Of a stretch of 64,000 nucleotides of DNA, positions 34,739 to 47,285 are shown piece by piece. Location of the stretch: NCBI RefSeq assembly GCF_958450345.1, contig NC_088780.1:102994226-103058225 (forward strand), written 5' to 3'. Source of the stretch: Calliphora vicina. Lineage: Eukaryota; Arthropoda; Insecta; Diptera; Calliphoridae. Made by a program: the position numbers and the translations under genes. Position 1 is the first letter of the stretch. Each line of letters starts with the position of its first letter. Under the pieces are notes generated by a model, which saw nothing but the letters and a program-made list of their open reading frames with translations, did not search any database and was not told the origin of the DNA.

Positions 34739-36180
34739 ATGAGTGGTTCCGAAAATACCATGTTACTCCTAAACCACAAGTCCGATTGAAATGAAGTATG
34801 CATGAAAATTATAGACAGTATTCTTCAAAGCTTTCAGAAAATAAACTTTGTATCCAAACTGTTTAAATAATAAACCAGCTACAGTAACACAAAATAGACC
34901 TCATTAAAATACTAAATTGGTTTTAAAGCCTCTATCATATACAAATTAAATTCGATTTGGCTACATTTGAACTTTTTCTATACAACTAGACAATAAAGTA
35001 AATGGTAATCCCTTTCACAGTCCCAATTTAGCTGTTATAGTTTAAAAGATAATAATGACAATGTAAGATAATGAGTAAAACTAAAAATTTAAACTTAAAC
35101 ATCTTTTAAACAATGACAGATATCTAAGTACTGTAAGCAGGAAAATTGTTGCCTTATTAACAAGTCCAGGCAAATTGCTTTTTATTTGCGGATGTTAGAA
35201 GCTTTTAAATCAAGTCAAGGTATTAAGCTGTAACCTCTTCTAACTCATCTTGTATTTAACTGGGGTGGTTACAAAATTAATTGAACCAATAGTTTGGAAC
35301 ATAAATATTTTTTTCTGTTTACTTTAACATTTTGTAGAACAATCTTGCCTCATACTACATACAATTTTTGTTCATAACTTGGAAATTAAACGAGTGTCCA
35401 ACTGGGCAACTGTTGAAATATAGATGACAGTTTGTTTAATATTATCTATTTTTATAAGAATTTTAAAAACTTCTGTTGCTCAGATATAAACCTTTGATAA
35501 TTTGTTCGTATGCTATGACCTTTGACCTATTGAATGAAATAATGTATATTTATACCATATTTAAACAAAATAGTAATCAAAATTGTATATTGTGAAATTT
35601 AAAAGTTAATTACTCATAATTTTGTGAAATTTTTACCATTTTTTTTTTAATTTTTCAAGACCTCATATTTTTGGACCTCTATGGGGGCTGGAGGCAACTG
35701 GATTCAAAGAAATGAAATTACACTTATTTACCTCGTTAATGTCAGCAAAAATGATGAAATTGTTTTAAACGCAATAGTCCTGTGACATGCTATTAGAGGA
35801 CATATTTGTTTACAAATGATCATTGATTTTTAAACAAATAGTAAAAAATAGCAATTAATTTCAATTAAGTTATGCTTTGAACAGACTAGTCCCTTGACCT
35901 GTCACCGAGCACCTAAAAGTAGTAAATTTCACCCTTCCTTGGAACTTCTACCTAGGTATGTTTTTATAAACTTTTAAGTTCTACATTTTTATGTTTTTAG
36001 CATAGAAATTTATTCTAATCGTGTTACTGAGTAAGCTACCAGTAAAGAGAAAATTGTAGTAATAAAATGTTTGTATAAATTTCTCATTAATTTGCTATTC
36101 GATTTGTTAATTAGCTCTCTAGACGAGAGAGATGTTGAATTATTTTTAATTCAAACATTTTTGATTTAAATTCAATTAGA
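34739..36180. other. AT-rich intergenic DNA, no gene seen
   Basis: No coding similarity, RNA gene or element end recognised. Confidence 0.4.
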
Positions 36181-38020
36181 ATTGGTATTACAATATTTGT
36201 AACCCCCAAGGGGATTCAAAGCAATTAGATTCCATTTAGAATATTCTAATTTCTATCTATAACTTAAAAATTCAAACATTTACAATTTCCAATCGAATTG
36301 TAAAAGCTGTCGTGGGAAGATGTTGAATTCTTTTAAAATCAAACATTTTTGATTCGAATTTAATTAGAAGATAAGATTAGTTCTATATTTTTCAATTTAT
36401 TTATAATGCTTACAAATACGAATATTTTAATTTCAAAATAAATTTGAAAATTTCGGATTCGAAATAAATTATCATAAAATTTTAATGGCAGAGCATATTA
36501 TTCAAGTTGCAATTTCTTCATAGAATTGCATAGTAACCCCTGGGGGTTACTAGTATTTTCGAGTTAATGTACTACAAGGTTATTTGAATTGTAAGACAAA
36601 ATTATTCGAATTATTTTTATAAATTACAAAATCGAATATTTTAATTTCGAAACAAATTTGAATATTTATAAAATTTTAATGCCAGAGCATATTATTCAAG
36701 CTGCAATTTCTTCATAGAATCGCACAGTATCCCCCGGGGGTTGCTAGTATTTTCGAGTTAATGTACTATAATGAAATTTGATTTGTAAGTCAAAATTATT
36801 CGAATTATTTTTATAAATTCAAAGATTTTCTTTAAAGAATTGCGTTGCATTCCCCTGGGGTTTAGTCTAACTCAAACATGTTTTGCATTTTGGGTAAAGT
36901 TTTGTTAAGTATTTATGTTATTTTCCTTCGAATAAAAATTTGTTGTACTTTTTCAGTACATTTGAGTCCAAAGAAGTTTTAGGTGCTACTTTTAGTGCTA
37001 GTGGCCCCCCAGGATACACAAATACTTTGCAATTATGTATTATGCATATAAATTCACAAAAGTGCGACTTGAATTAGACATTGGCCCTCGGGATACTTAA
37101 ATATTTTGCTATTTTGGTGAAGTTTTGGTAAGTATTTACGTTATTTACCACTTTAAATCGCTGTCATTGACCCGAGGGGATATTGTTGATATTTTTTCAA
37201 TACATTTAAGTCCAAAGAAGTTATTTATTATACATATAAATTCATATAAGTGAGACTTGAATTAGACATTGGCCACCGGGATTTACCACTTTAAATTGTG
37301 TATTTTTCACTAGAGGAAAAATTACTGGTACATTGGCCCCCGGGATACCTAAATATTTTGCAATTTAGTTGAAGTTTTGGTAAGTATTTATGTAATTTTC
37401 CACTTTAAATCGCTGTTATTGACCTGAGGGGAAATGTTTGATATTTTTTCAATACATTTAAGTCCAAAGAATATTGTAGATGCCAGTGGTCCCCCGGGAT
37501 ACATAATTAGTTTGCAGGTATGTATTTATGTATGTGTTTTCCTCCAACAGGAACTGTTTGGTACTTATTCTATATAATTTAGTGCATAGACGTTTTAGGT
37601 GATACTTTTAGTACCAGTGGACCCCCGGATACATAAATATTTTGCAACTATGGTGAAGTGTAGTATGTATTTTTATAATTGTTCAATTGAAATTGTAGTT
37701 TTTTCCCGCAATGATTACTTTTTTGTACTTTTTCAATACAATTTTAGTCCATGGACGTTTAGGTACCAGTGGACCCCCGGGATTCCTAACTATTTTAAAA
37801 TTATGGTTTTCATTTTAACTTGTAGTTTTATCCTCTAACAGGAACTGTTTGGTATTTTTCTATACAATTTAGTCCATAGAATATTTAGTTGCTAGTATTA
37901 GTACCAGTGGACCCCCGGGATACATAAATATTTTGTAATTATGAAATTTCATTTTAAATTGCAGTTTTTTTCCCCAAGACATTGTACTTTTTTATATATT
38001 TTCAATACATTTTAGACAAT
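36181..38020. repeat. Degenerate tandem arrays with CCCCCGGG cores
   Basis: 36,390-36,870: units of about 190 bases that share GAGCATATTATTCAAG, GCTGCAATTTCTTCATAGAA-type words and TTGCTAGTATTTTCGAGTTA, with GC cores GTAACCCC-TG-GGGGTTAC (36,533-36,550, a perfect dyad), CCCCCGGGGG (36,731) and CCCCTGGGG (36,852). 36,960-38,020: units of about 130-155 bases (longer at the left) with ACCAGTGGACCCCCGGGATA, CATAAATATTTTGCAA, TTTCAATACATTTAAGTCCA and AAGAAGTTTTAGGT. GC cores recur near 37,003, 37,082, 37,333, 37,487, 37,619, 37,772 and 37,909. Non-coding. Confidence 0.75.
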
Positions 38021-40532
38021 ATTATTAAGAAAATCTATCATTTTGTGGTAATATTTCTTAGTACTATAAAAATGTCTATATGTGTACTTAAAATAATGTA
38101 TTGGTTATTGGTACTATTTAACCCTATTTAGTACTTTAACATTTAACATTTGCTTAATAAAATGTTGTGATGTTTTCAATGAAATCAACTTATTCCTTAA
38201 TTTCCAATTCAATTTAAAATCTTCATTTAATGTTACTTAACAAAACAACTACTAACTATAACTTATTACATGATGGAAATTTTGTTTGGTTTTATTCATT
38301 ATTTCAATAGATATTCCCAAAATGCCAACTATATATTTTATTTTGTTTCTTTTTTCACAAAAAAATACTCAACAAAAGCAATTTGAATTAAACACAATTT
38401 ATAGTTTTTTTTTAGTTTTTTTCAATTTTTTTTTATTATTATTTCAACTTTAACTTCCCTTTTTTAGGTTTAAACTTAGTTTTTAGTTTTTTTTGTTTTG
38501 TTTTGTTTATAAAGACAATTAGTTTAATAAAATGAATTTGTTTTGGGTTTGGTTGGTTTAAAACAAAAACACAAGAAATGACGGCTCTTGAGAGGAGTGT
38601 AGTTTAAGGTGGCGGCTTGTCATTATAATGAGAGTTTGGGATAATAAATGTAAAATGCAATCCAAAGCACTATTATTTTTAGTTGTTGGTTTTTTTGTTA
38701 ATGATTTTTATATATAATTTTTTTTGTTTATTTTTTGTTTTTGTTCATGATACTATTAAAAAAATTCTTTTGTTTTTTTTTTCATTTTTATATATATTTT
38801 TTTTGTTTCTTAGCGTTCGGTATCATTTTTTTTGTTTTTATTGAAATCAAAAGAAAAAAATGTTTATACTAGACCTAAGTTTGTTTTTAGAACTAAAAAA
38901 CTTGTATGTTATTTATATATATTTTTGTTTTTTGTTTTAATAAAATCTATTAAAGGGTTTGTTTTAAAAAACCAAAACAGATTTTGTTATTAAAGATGCT
39001 GCTGTTGTTGCGGTTTTTATATATATATTTTTTTATAGGTTTTACAAGAGTTTGAAAGCTCTTGTTTTATTTTCTTTTACTATTGTTTTTTTTAGGTTAT
39101 TTGTTTTTATTTAACTACTCTATAAATTATTATTTTTTTGTTTTTTTTAATAAATTTTCTAAATTTTTATATTCTTACTTAAATCAACATGCGTTGTTTT
39201 TTTTTAAATATATTTTTTTTTGTTCATTTCTTTTTTACTTATTTTTTGTGTAGAGTGAAAACGTTTAACGCTATACTGCTAAATTTGTTTGTTTTTTCAA
39301 AAATTTGTTGTATTACAATATTTATTTAAATGTTGCTGTTGTTGTTGTTATTAATATTTAAATTAATAAATCTAAATCATTTGTTTATATAGATTTAGCA
39401 AGTAGAGCCTTAGTTTAAAATAAGGTTTATATAAAGGTTTGTGATTGGTTGCAAAATCAATTTAAAACAAATACTTTATAACTAACCATTGCTTTGTCCT
39501 GTGTTGACTGGTGAGGCAGAGTTTTAGTTAAGTTAGGTTTTGAGTTCCTAGCAGAGGAGGCCTATAATTATATTGCTATTTTTGCTGTATGTATTAAACA
39601 ATTATCCTCTTGCTACCACCTGTTGCAAATTGCTTCATTTTACCACTATTCCAATAATAATAAAAAATCCAGAAATAAGTAAGAAATAAACCTGAGGCTA
39701 ACGCATAAGTTTTCAATCCAAAAATGATGAAGTTAAGGGTTTTTGTTTTGTTTTTTTTTTTGTTTTTGTTTTATTTAATTTAAATCTTATTTATTTTATA
39801 ATTTAAATTTACTTAATCGTTTAAATAATTATCTTTCTCTTTATTAAATAATAATTAAAATTAAAAAATAATAATTGTTGTTGTTGTATTTTGTTGTTGC
39901 TTCTCTGTTGCTGTTGTTGTTGTTGTTGCCATTATTTTGTATGAAAGTTTTAAAAAAAGAAACTAACTTTTTTTTATATTTAAACTAAATTTGTTTTTCT
40001 CTCATTTAATTAATAATGTATTTAAATAACAAAAGGCGGCATAAAAGAATAATGCGCTCCTCTTCATTCGTTAATTGTTAATAATAATAATAATAAATTT
40101 AATAATTTGTAGTTGTTGTATATTCTTTACTGCTTATTATGGTTGCTTTACTTCTTATGATTTGTTGTTCGTTTTTTTGCAATTTTTTTTTAATCCTTTA
40201 AATTATTTTCTCAGTTTTTGTTTTATTTTTTCTTTATAATTAATTATTTAAAAAAGAAACATCTGTTGGTTTTGTTTTGTTTGTAGATGTTCTTTTAGAA
40301 GCTTGGTGAGAAGATAAATTGGTAGTGGTAGTAGTTGTTGTTGTTGGTGATAGAGGTTGAGGTGATTTATAATTGTGTGTGTGTGTGTTGTTGTTGATTT
40401 TGATGGTGATTGTTGATATCGGTTGATTTGATTTTGAGGGAGTGGCGCGTTAGGGGGCGGCAGAGGGTAAGAGAAATGGATGAAGCAGCCATATAACAAA
40501 AATAATGTTGTTGTTGTTGTTGATTTGTTTGT
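38021..40532 (-). other. Probable Atpalpha 3' UTR and downstream flank
   Basis: Directly downstream of the stop codon on the minus strand. Strongly T-rich on the plus strand (A-rich in the transcript), with several CAA-type microsatellites in the transcript sense (for example 40,506-40,523 and 39,912-39,928). Many AATAAA-type hexamers occur in the transcript sense, so the cleavage site cannot be picked from sequence. Long 3' UTRs are usual for this gene in flies; the extent here is inference. Confidence 0.45.
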
Positions 40533-40653
40533 TTAATAGTAGGTTTCTTGTTCCAACCAGCCTCCGGGATTGCGACGCAAGTAGAAACGTCTGGTTTCAT
40601 CATAAGTGAAGATGGCCAACGCAAATGGAATGGCTGGGAACCACCAAACAAGT
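40533..40653 (-). CDS. Atpalpha: Na+/K+-ATPase alpha, last exon (M10, C-terminus)
   Basis: The acceptor is at 40,654-40,655. The first base completes the Lys codon split from the previous exon (AA|A); then LVWWFPAIPFALAIFTYDET and RRFYLRRNPGGWLEQETYY, with stop TAA at 40,533-40,535. It covers residues 963-1002. It includes transmembrane helix M10 and the cytoplasmic tail ending in the paired Tyr, which in mammalian pumps caps a cavity that tunes sodium affinity. Chain end and length (1002/1041 residues) agree with the fly family. A 1.63-kb intron, holding an 11-base minisatellite, separates it from the previous exon. Confidence 0.97.
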
Positions 40654-40914
40654 CTGTGTAAGTAAAAGTAAATAAAATATATTAATATTTTAAATTCATA
40701 TGTAAAATTTTACGAAAAGAAAAAATTAATTCAAACAAAGTTCGAATTTTGTTATAAAATTTAGAGAATTTCAAAAAGATTTTAAAATCAATAAAATTTT
40801 CAGCTAAAATTAAAATAATTCTTTATTTTGAATTAAATGTTTTCCAACTTTAAAATTTGTAGAGCTCAAATTTTAAATTTAAAGTTCTAAAATTGTCCAT
40901 CTAGAAGTTTGAAT

Positions 40915-42168
40915 AGATTCTTATTACTGTTCTAGTTCGGATCTAGAGTTCTAGTTCAATTCTAGTTCAGTTCTATTTCAGTTCTAGTTCAGTTCTAGTT
41001 CAGTTCTAGTTCAGTTCTAGTTCAGTTCTAGTTCAGTTCTAGTTCTAGTTCAGTTCTAGTTCAGTTCTAGTTCAGTTCTAGTTCAGTTCTAGTTCAGTTC
41101 TAGTTCAGTTCTAGTTCAGTTCTAGTTCAGTTCTAGTTCAGTTCTAGTTCAGTTCTAGTTCAGTTCTAGTTCAGTTCTAGTTCAGTTCTAGTTCAGTTCT
41201 AGTTCAGTTCTAGTTCAGTTCTAGTTCAGTTCTAGTTCAGTTCTAGTTCAGTTCTAGTTCAGTTCTAGTTCAGTTCTAGTTCAGTTCTAGTTCAGTTCTA
41301 GTTCAGTTCTAGTTCAGTTCTAGTTCAGTTCTAGTTCAGTTCTAGTTCAGTTCTAGTTCAGTTCTAGTTCAGTTCTAGTTCAGTTCTAGTTCAGTTCTAG
41401 TTCAGTTCTAGTTCAGTTCTAGTTCAGTTCTACTTCAGTTCTAGTTCAGTTCTAGTTCAGTTCTAGTTCAGTTCTAGTTCAGTTCTAGTTCAGTTCTAGT
41501 TCAGTTCTAGTTCAGTTCTAGTTCAGTTCTAGTTCAGTTCTAGTTCAGTTCTAGTTCAGTTCTAGTTCAGTTCTAGTTCAGTTCTAGTTCAGTTCTAGTT
41601 CAGTTCTAGTTCAGTTCTAGTTCAGTTCTAGTTCAGTTCTAGTTCAGTTCTAGTTCAGTTCTAGTTCAGTTCTAGTTCAGTTCTAGTTCAGTTCTAGTTC
41701 AGTTCTAGTTCAGTTCTAGTTCAGTTCTAGTTCAGTTCTAGTTCAGTTCTACTTCAGTTCTAGTTCAGTTCTAGTTCAGTTCTAGTTCAGTTCTAGTTCA
41801 GTTCTAGTTCAGTTCTAGTTCAGTTCTAGTTCAGTTCTAGTTCAGTTCTAGTTCAGTTCTAGTTCAGTTCTAGTTCAGTTCTAGTTCAGTTCTAGTTCAG
41901 TTCTAGTTCAGTTCTAGTTCAGTTCTAGTTCAGTTCTAGTTCAGTTCTAGTTCAGTTCTAGTTCAGTTCTAGTTCAGTTCTAGTTCAGTTCTAGTTCAGT
42001 TCTAGTTCAGTTCTAGTTCAGTTCTAGTTCAGTTCTAGTTCAGTTCTAGTTCAGTTCTAGTTCAGTTCTAGTTCAGTTCTAGTTCAGTTCTAGTTCAGTT
42101 CTAGTTCAGTTCTAGTTCAGTTCTAGTTCAGTTCTAGTTCAGTTCTAGTTCAGTTCTAGTTAAGTTTA
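40915..42168. repeat. 11-bp minisatellite in the last Atpalpha intron
   Basis: About 110 near-perfect copies of TTCTAGTTCAG, ragged to about 40,970 and then almost invariant to 42,160. One 5-base slip occurs near 41,040 (TTCTAGTTCTAGTTCAG). Two copies carry the same change (TTCTACTTCAG) at about 41,431 and 41,750, exactly 319 bases or 29 units apart. It fills most of the intron between the last two exons. In the transcript the unit reads CTGAACTAGAA. Confidence 0.97.
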
Positions 42169-42286
42169 AAAGTAAGGAATACAAATTTTCAATCAAAATA
42201 ATGTCCCTTTTTCTAAAGAACTCAAAAATTAACGTTTTAAAATCTTTTTTGCCAAAATCCTCATTCATTTGCAAACGTTTACTTAC

Positions 42287-42519
42287 TTGAGTGGGTACAT
42301 GCGAAGACCCTTGTCCATACCGGGACAGTATGACAAGAATGCAGCCAAAATGGTTTCAAATACTAAACCAAAGTTCAAGGCCCAATTTCTCATGCCCTGA
42401 TGGAAAATGGAGTTTCGTCGTGTCTTACAGATGATTAAATCAGCCCACTGTACAACAACAATAGAGATGAAGAAAGCAGTATGGCAGGTATATTCCAAAG
42501 TTTTACGATCGCGATAAGT
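42287..42519 (-). CDS. Atpalpha: Na+/K+-ATPase alpha, M8-M9 exon
   Basis: Acceptor CTAG|ACT at 42,520; donor CTCAA|gtaagt at 42,287. 233 bases in phase 0/2, encoding residues 886-962: TYRDRKTLEYTCHTAFFISI, VVVQWADLIICKTRRN, SIFHQGMRNWALNFGLVFE, TILAAFLSYCPGMDKGLRMYPL. M8 carries Gln909 and Asp912 (mammalian 923 and 926), ligands of the third sodium site. M9 follows after the intracellular RRN loop. The segment QWAD and its surroundings are near-invariant in animal pumps. Confidence 0.97.
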
Positions 42520-42594
42520 CTAGATTTAAAAAATACAAATTTGAAACAAATGAAAAAGATCATTTAATATAAATTTAAGTAGCATTTCACTTAC

Positions 42595-42769
42595 CCATTC
42601 TTGACCATAGGAATCGGTTAAATCATTGACAGCCTTGGAATCCCACATTTTACGGATACCGAACAATTTCAAGGGTAAGAAACCATTTTCAGCCATAATA
42701 ACGAAGTAGACAAAGAAACCGGCAGCAGCTTGGATCATACCAATTTGTCCATAAGCCATGGAAATCAAT
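42595..42769 (-). CDS. Atpalpha: Na+/K+-ATPase alpha, M7 exon
   Basis: Acceptor CAG|A at 42,770; donor GAATGG|gtaagtg at 42,595. The first base A completes the Arg codon (AG|A) begun in whichever cassette is spliced upstream. It encodes LISMAYGQIGMIQAAAGFFV, YFVIMAENGFLPLKLFGIRK and MWDSKAVNDLTDSYGQEW (residues 828-885). This is helix M7 and the first part of the large extracellular M7-M8 loop, where the beta subunit (SYGQ contact) docks in solved pumps. It is the shared downstream partner of all four cassettes and lies 5.3 kb from the nearest one. Confidence 0.97.
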
Positions 42770-44579
42770 CTGTTTTTTATTTATTTGATGGTGCGCAAAG
42801 AAGGATTGATTGAGGAAAATTAAAGTTGTGGTATTGATTAATTTTTTTTGTTGAGAGATTTATAGAATTTTTTGATAATTTATATATTTTTTTTAATAAA
42901 AAGTGTTAGTGTTGATAATTTTTTATTTTTTTTTTTTTGGGAGAGCAAAAAAGTGATGATGGTTTGAATTTGTTTTTAAGAATTTTGTCAAGAACATTTA
43001 GCATTTTGTTTAAATTAATTAGATAATAATGAGGGAAAAGCAAGTTTTTAAGTTATTTTCGTTAATATTTGTATTGAGTTCTTTTCCATCTTTATTTGAA
43101 ATTTAAAATGCTAAATGTCTGTTTTATGTTTCGAGAAAGTAACAAATGGTGGATTTTTTTCTTTTTGGATGCCGATTTAAAATTTTTTTAAAATATTTTT
43201 ATGTGATTAGAATGGTGAGTTGTTATTTTTATTTTCACTATGCCTAAATTTTACTGTTAATTACACTTTGTTACAAAAAAAAGAGGTGAAAAAGCAGCAT
43301 TTTTTTAATGTTACATTTTGAAATTTTTTTAAAGTTTTTTTTTTATTTTCAAAATTTACAACTTTAAAAGCACTTTAATGGTGGGTGGTTAAGTGAAAAA
43401 ATTTACTAAAATAATGAAAATTTTAGTAAATTTTTTAAAAACAAGGGCAAATTATGCACAAAATATTAGTAATTTTTTTAGTTTTAAAATTTAGCTGAGT
43501 TTGTTACAAATGCGTGGTGGAGTTGCAGCAAAATAGAGAGACAGAGTTTAAGATAGAGTAGAGTAAAGTGGTGTGGTGGTATATTACAAACACGTTTTTT
43601 TTTTTTTTGTTTTTTGGTAACAAATAAAATAATTTTTTTTTATAAAAAAAAGCAAAGCACTGTTCGGTGATGGTTGTAATTAAAAGGGACAAAACACAAG
43701 TGATGTAGTGATAGTAAACAAAATTATAAAATTTTTTTAATAAAATTTATGTTAGATGATAATTATATACAAGAGAGAGAGGCGAGAGATAGAAAAAGCG
43801 TGATTGAGAGTTAAAGCTTTTTTATATTAAAAAAAAGACATGCTTAATCATGCTGTAATAACTTAAATTTATAAATAAAAACGTGCTTTAAGAGTTTTAA
43901 AGATTTTAAATAAAGACTTGTTTGTTTTCACACAAAATAATGCACAAAAATTTACTTACGCTTAAACAACAATTTTTTTGTTTTATTTTTTTTTTTTTGT
44001 TTCTTAAATTAAAAATAAATTCTAAATAAAATAAAAATAATATTTCGTAAATTTCTTTTTTGAGGGAAATTTGTATTTAAACTTAAAACTTAATTTTTTG
44101 TTGTAGGTGAGTTCCTAAATAAAAAAAACCTGTAGACAAATTGTTTAGTTTTTATTTTTGGAAATTAAAAAGTTTGTTAAGAATTTTCTTTAAGGGTTTA
44201 AAAAGAGGTAGAAGGAATTTGTTTTGAGGGTAGAAGATTTAGAAGTTTACTTTAATAACTTATTTACACAGATTAGGGGAAAATGTATAAATTTTAAAAG
44301 GATTTTTAAAGTAAGGTTTTAGTGAAAGGAGTTATAAGTGAACTTTAAGAGTATTTTTATCATAAATTTGTTTGAGTGAATTGAGTAATTGTCGGATTTT
44401 TTATATTTAAATTCGAAATATTTATTGAATTAATTATCAATGGACTTCTCAAGAGCCCTTTGTTTACTATTTTGAAGAAAAATCCTAAAAAATATTGATA
44501 TAAAGGCGAAGTTTTTGTATAAATTTAAATTATTTTAAAACGAAAAGTTCTGCTTCATTTCTGAATTTCAAAGCATTTA
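42770..44579 (-). other. Atpalpha intron, T-rich part
   Basis: Intron downstream of cassette 6D. T/A-rich with short purine tracts (GAGAGAGAGGCGAGAG near 43,771). No coding sequence or fifth cassette found. Confidence 0.5.
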
Positions 44580-45240
44580 AGTACCTCTTCAAGGTACTTT
44601 TTTGTACATTTAAAGTTAACTTTTTTGAACATTTCCATCCTAGATTTTAATATACTGTTTTTAGTTCCATTTTAGGTACTTTTATTAGTTATTTTTTAGT
44701 TCTTTTTAAAAATACAATTATTAGTGATTTTTAGAAACATTTAAAAGTACTGTTATTTGTATCATTCAAAAGTACCAATATTTTTAAATTACTATTATTA
44801 GTATCAATTTTAATACCTTTTAAAAGTACCAATTTCAGTACCTTTTAAAAGTACCAATTTTAGTATTTTTTAAAAGTAACAATTCTAATATCTTTTAAAA
44901 GTACTATTATTTGTATCATTAAAAAGTACCAATTTTATTACCTTTTGAATATTATATTATTAGTATTATTAAAAGTTCCAATTTTAACTTTTGAATATAC
45001 TATTTTTAATTTCATTCAAAAGTACCAATTTAAGTGCCTTTTAAAAGTACTATTATTAAGTTTCAATAGTACACATTTTAGTACCTTTTAAAAGTATTAA
45101 GAAGTTTCAAAAACACCAATTTTTTGTATCTTTCTAAAGTAATTTGAGGTACTTTAAGAACTGTTATTAGTACCTTTTCAAAGTCCTATTATTGGAACAT
45201 TTTCAAAGTACTATTATTACTAACTTCTTAAGGTATTATT
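44580..45240. repeat. GTAC-rich degenerate minisatellite (intron)
   Basis: About 20 irregular units of roughly 27-35 bases around TTTTAAAAGTACCAATTTTA followed by GTACC. The GTAC palindrome recurs through 44,580-45,110 and fades to 45,240. It lies in the intron between cassette 6D and the M7 exon. Non-coding. Confidence 0.8.
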
Positions 45241-46554
45241 CGTTTTGTCATGACAAAGGGATTCTGGGAATCAGGAAAGAACTATTTCATTTCACAAACG
45301 CTTAAAATGTTTTCAAAACGTTCTAATTGGAGAAAAGTGTCCGATAATAAAGAACATGTATTGGAAATTTAACTCAAGATACTGTCATCGGCGTATCTCT
45401 TCTCTTAATTTTACAATTTAGGATAAGATATGTACTTAAGAAACCAACGTTTTAAATTGAAAACTATTAATTTATTTAAAATCATTTGAAAAGAATTGAG
45501 AAATTTCCTTTTTTCTAAGACTGATTAATGAAATATCTTTTGAAAATCCTCTTTAAATTTTTTCTAGATTTCTTAAGAAAATTTTGTTGACAATTTAATC
45601 AATTCACTTAAAAACATTTAAGGAAATTAATATTAAAGGATTTATTGGGAGGTTTAAAACATATACAAAAAGCAACTTTAATTATTGCTAAGACTTTACA
45701 CTTTATTTAACTTATTAACTAGAGATAGTGTGTACTAACTCTATATTTAGCAGGGACTGCACTAAATACTAAAAATTTGTTACTCTACCACTAGGTGAAC
45801 AAAAAGAAAAAACGCTAAAATTATAAATAATTAACTAAGAGGGTTAATATTTTAATTGTTTTAAAATTTAAACATAAAACATTGAGAAAGAAAGTTAAAC
45901 AAAAAAAAAAACATCAATTAAAAAGTAGGTGGACAAATCGTTTAGATAGATATATTTTATATATGAATTTCAAGAAACTGATTATAAATAGTTATTCAAA
46001 TAAACTCAAGTCCAATTTATTGTAATTTTGAGAAATACATCAACAAATAATTGTTCGACTGAAATCAGAATGTGGTGTGATTTATTGGCATCATTATTTA
46101 ACTCACACCACATCAATATGCATTCCATTCGTCAAAATTACTTGTATAATATAATAAATATTGTTGAAACTTGAGCTAAACGATTTGACTGTTCAAAATT
46201 CAAAAACTTAATTTTGTAAAAATCCAATGAATAAAGAAAAATTTAATAAAATTTTAATTTATAGAAAATATATCAAACATTTAATTTAAAAAGTTGAGTG
46301 CCGGTATTTGAAAGAAATGTTAAATGGTAGAAGATACAAATAAATGAGTAATGTATTGGCCAATCGGTTGGAGGATGAGATATGGCAGACGAAAAAGAAA
46401 TTGTAATTGTTTATTTCCTTTACTTAAGATTTGAATTAAAAATAAAATCAAAGAAACCTTTCTGCATACAATTTTTAGGAGGTGAGATTAAAGATCAGAA
46501 ACTAATATGGAAAATATTATTGAAACTATTTGGCGTTGGACTTATGAAGATTGA
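45241..46554 (-). other. Atpalpha intron, no further features
   Basis: AT-rich intron between two repeat arrays. No exon-like segment with Atpalpha similarity. Confidence 0.45.
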
Positions 46555-47285
46555 TGGTCGAAGGACCATTTTTCAAATGAAACTAAAAACTAATTTAAGA
46601 TTTTGAAAATTGAAACGTAGAACTCAATTTGGGTATAAAAACTTCTCTTCTAGAAAGGTTGTCGTCCGATTGAAGTTCGAAGGACCAAATTGGAAATTAG
46701 GTTGAAATTTTAACTGTCTAAAGGACTGCCGAAGGACCATTTTTCAAATGAAACTAAAAACTGCTTAAAGATTGTAAAAATTGAAAGGTAGAACCCAATT
46801 TGGGTTTAAAAATGTCTTTTCTATTGGTTGGCTGTCGTCCGATTGAAGTTCGAAGGACCAAATTGGAAAGATGGTTGAAATTTTAACAGTCTAAAGGACT
46901 GCCGAAGGACCATTTTTCAAATGAAACTAAAAACCACTTTAAGGTTGTGAAAATTAATATAAAAAAGAACTGCCGAAGGACCATTTTTCAAATGAAACTA
47001 AAAACTGCTTAAAGATTGTAAAAATTGAAAGGTAGAACCCAATTTGGGTATAAAAATGTCTTACCTATTGGTTGGTTGTCATCCGATTGAAGTTCGAAGG
47101 ACCAAATTGGAAATTAGGTTGAAATTTTAAGTCTAAAGGACTGCCGAAGGACCATTTTTCAAATGAAACTAAAAACCACTTTAAGGTTGTGAAAATTAAT
47201 ATAAAAATGTCTCTTCTATTGGTTGGTTGTCGTGCGATTGAAGTTCGAAGGACCAAATTGGAAATTATGTTGAAATTTTAACTGT
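46555..47285. repeat. ~172-bp tandem repeat (intron)
   Basis: Units with AAGGACCATTTTTCAAATGA, AACTAAAAACTGCTTAAAGA, TAGAACCCAATTTGGGT and TGTCGTCCGATTGAAGTTCG. The word AAGGACCATT begins at 46,561, 46,732, 46,905, 46,976 and 47,147, so the spacings are 171, 173, 71 and 171. The 71-base unit is an internal deletion derivative. Units contain inverted pairs (CGAAGGACCA and TTTCAAATGA blocks) but no reading frame. Confidence 0.88.

Noticed and set aside
40248..40532. Minus-strand Gln/His-rich open frames overlapping the last exon
   Set aside because: They are out of frame with the ATPase C-terminus (ETYY, stop) and reflect CAA-type microsatellites in the 3' UTR.
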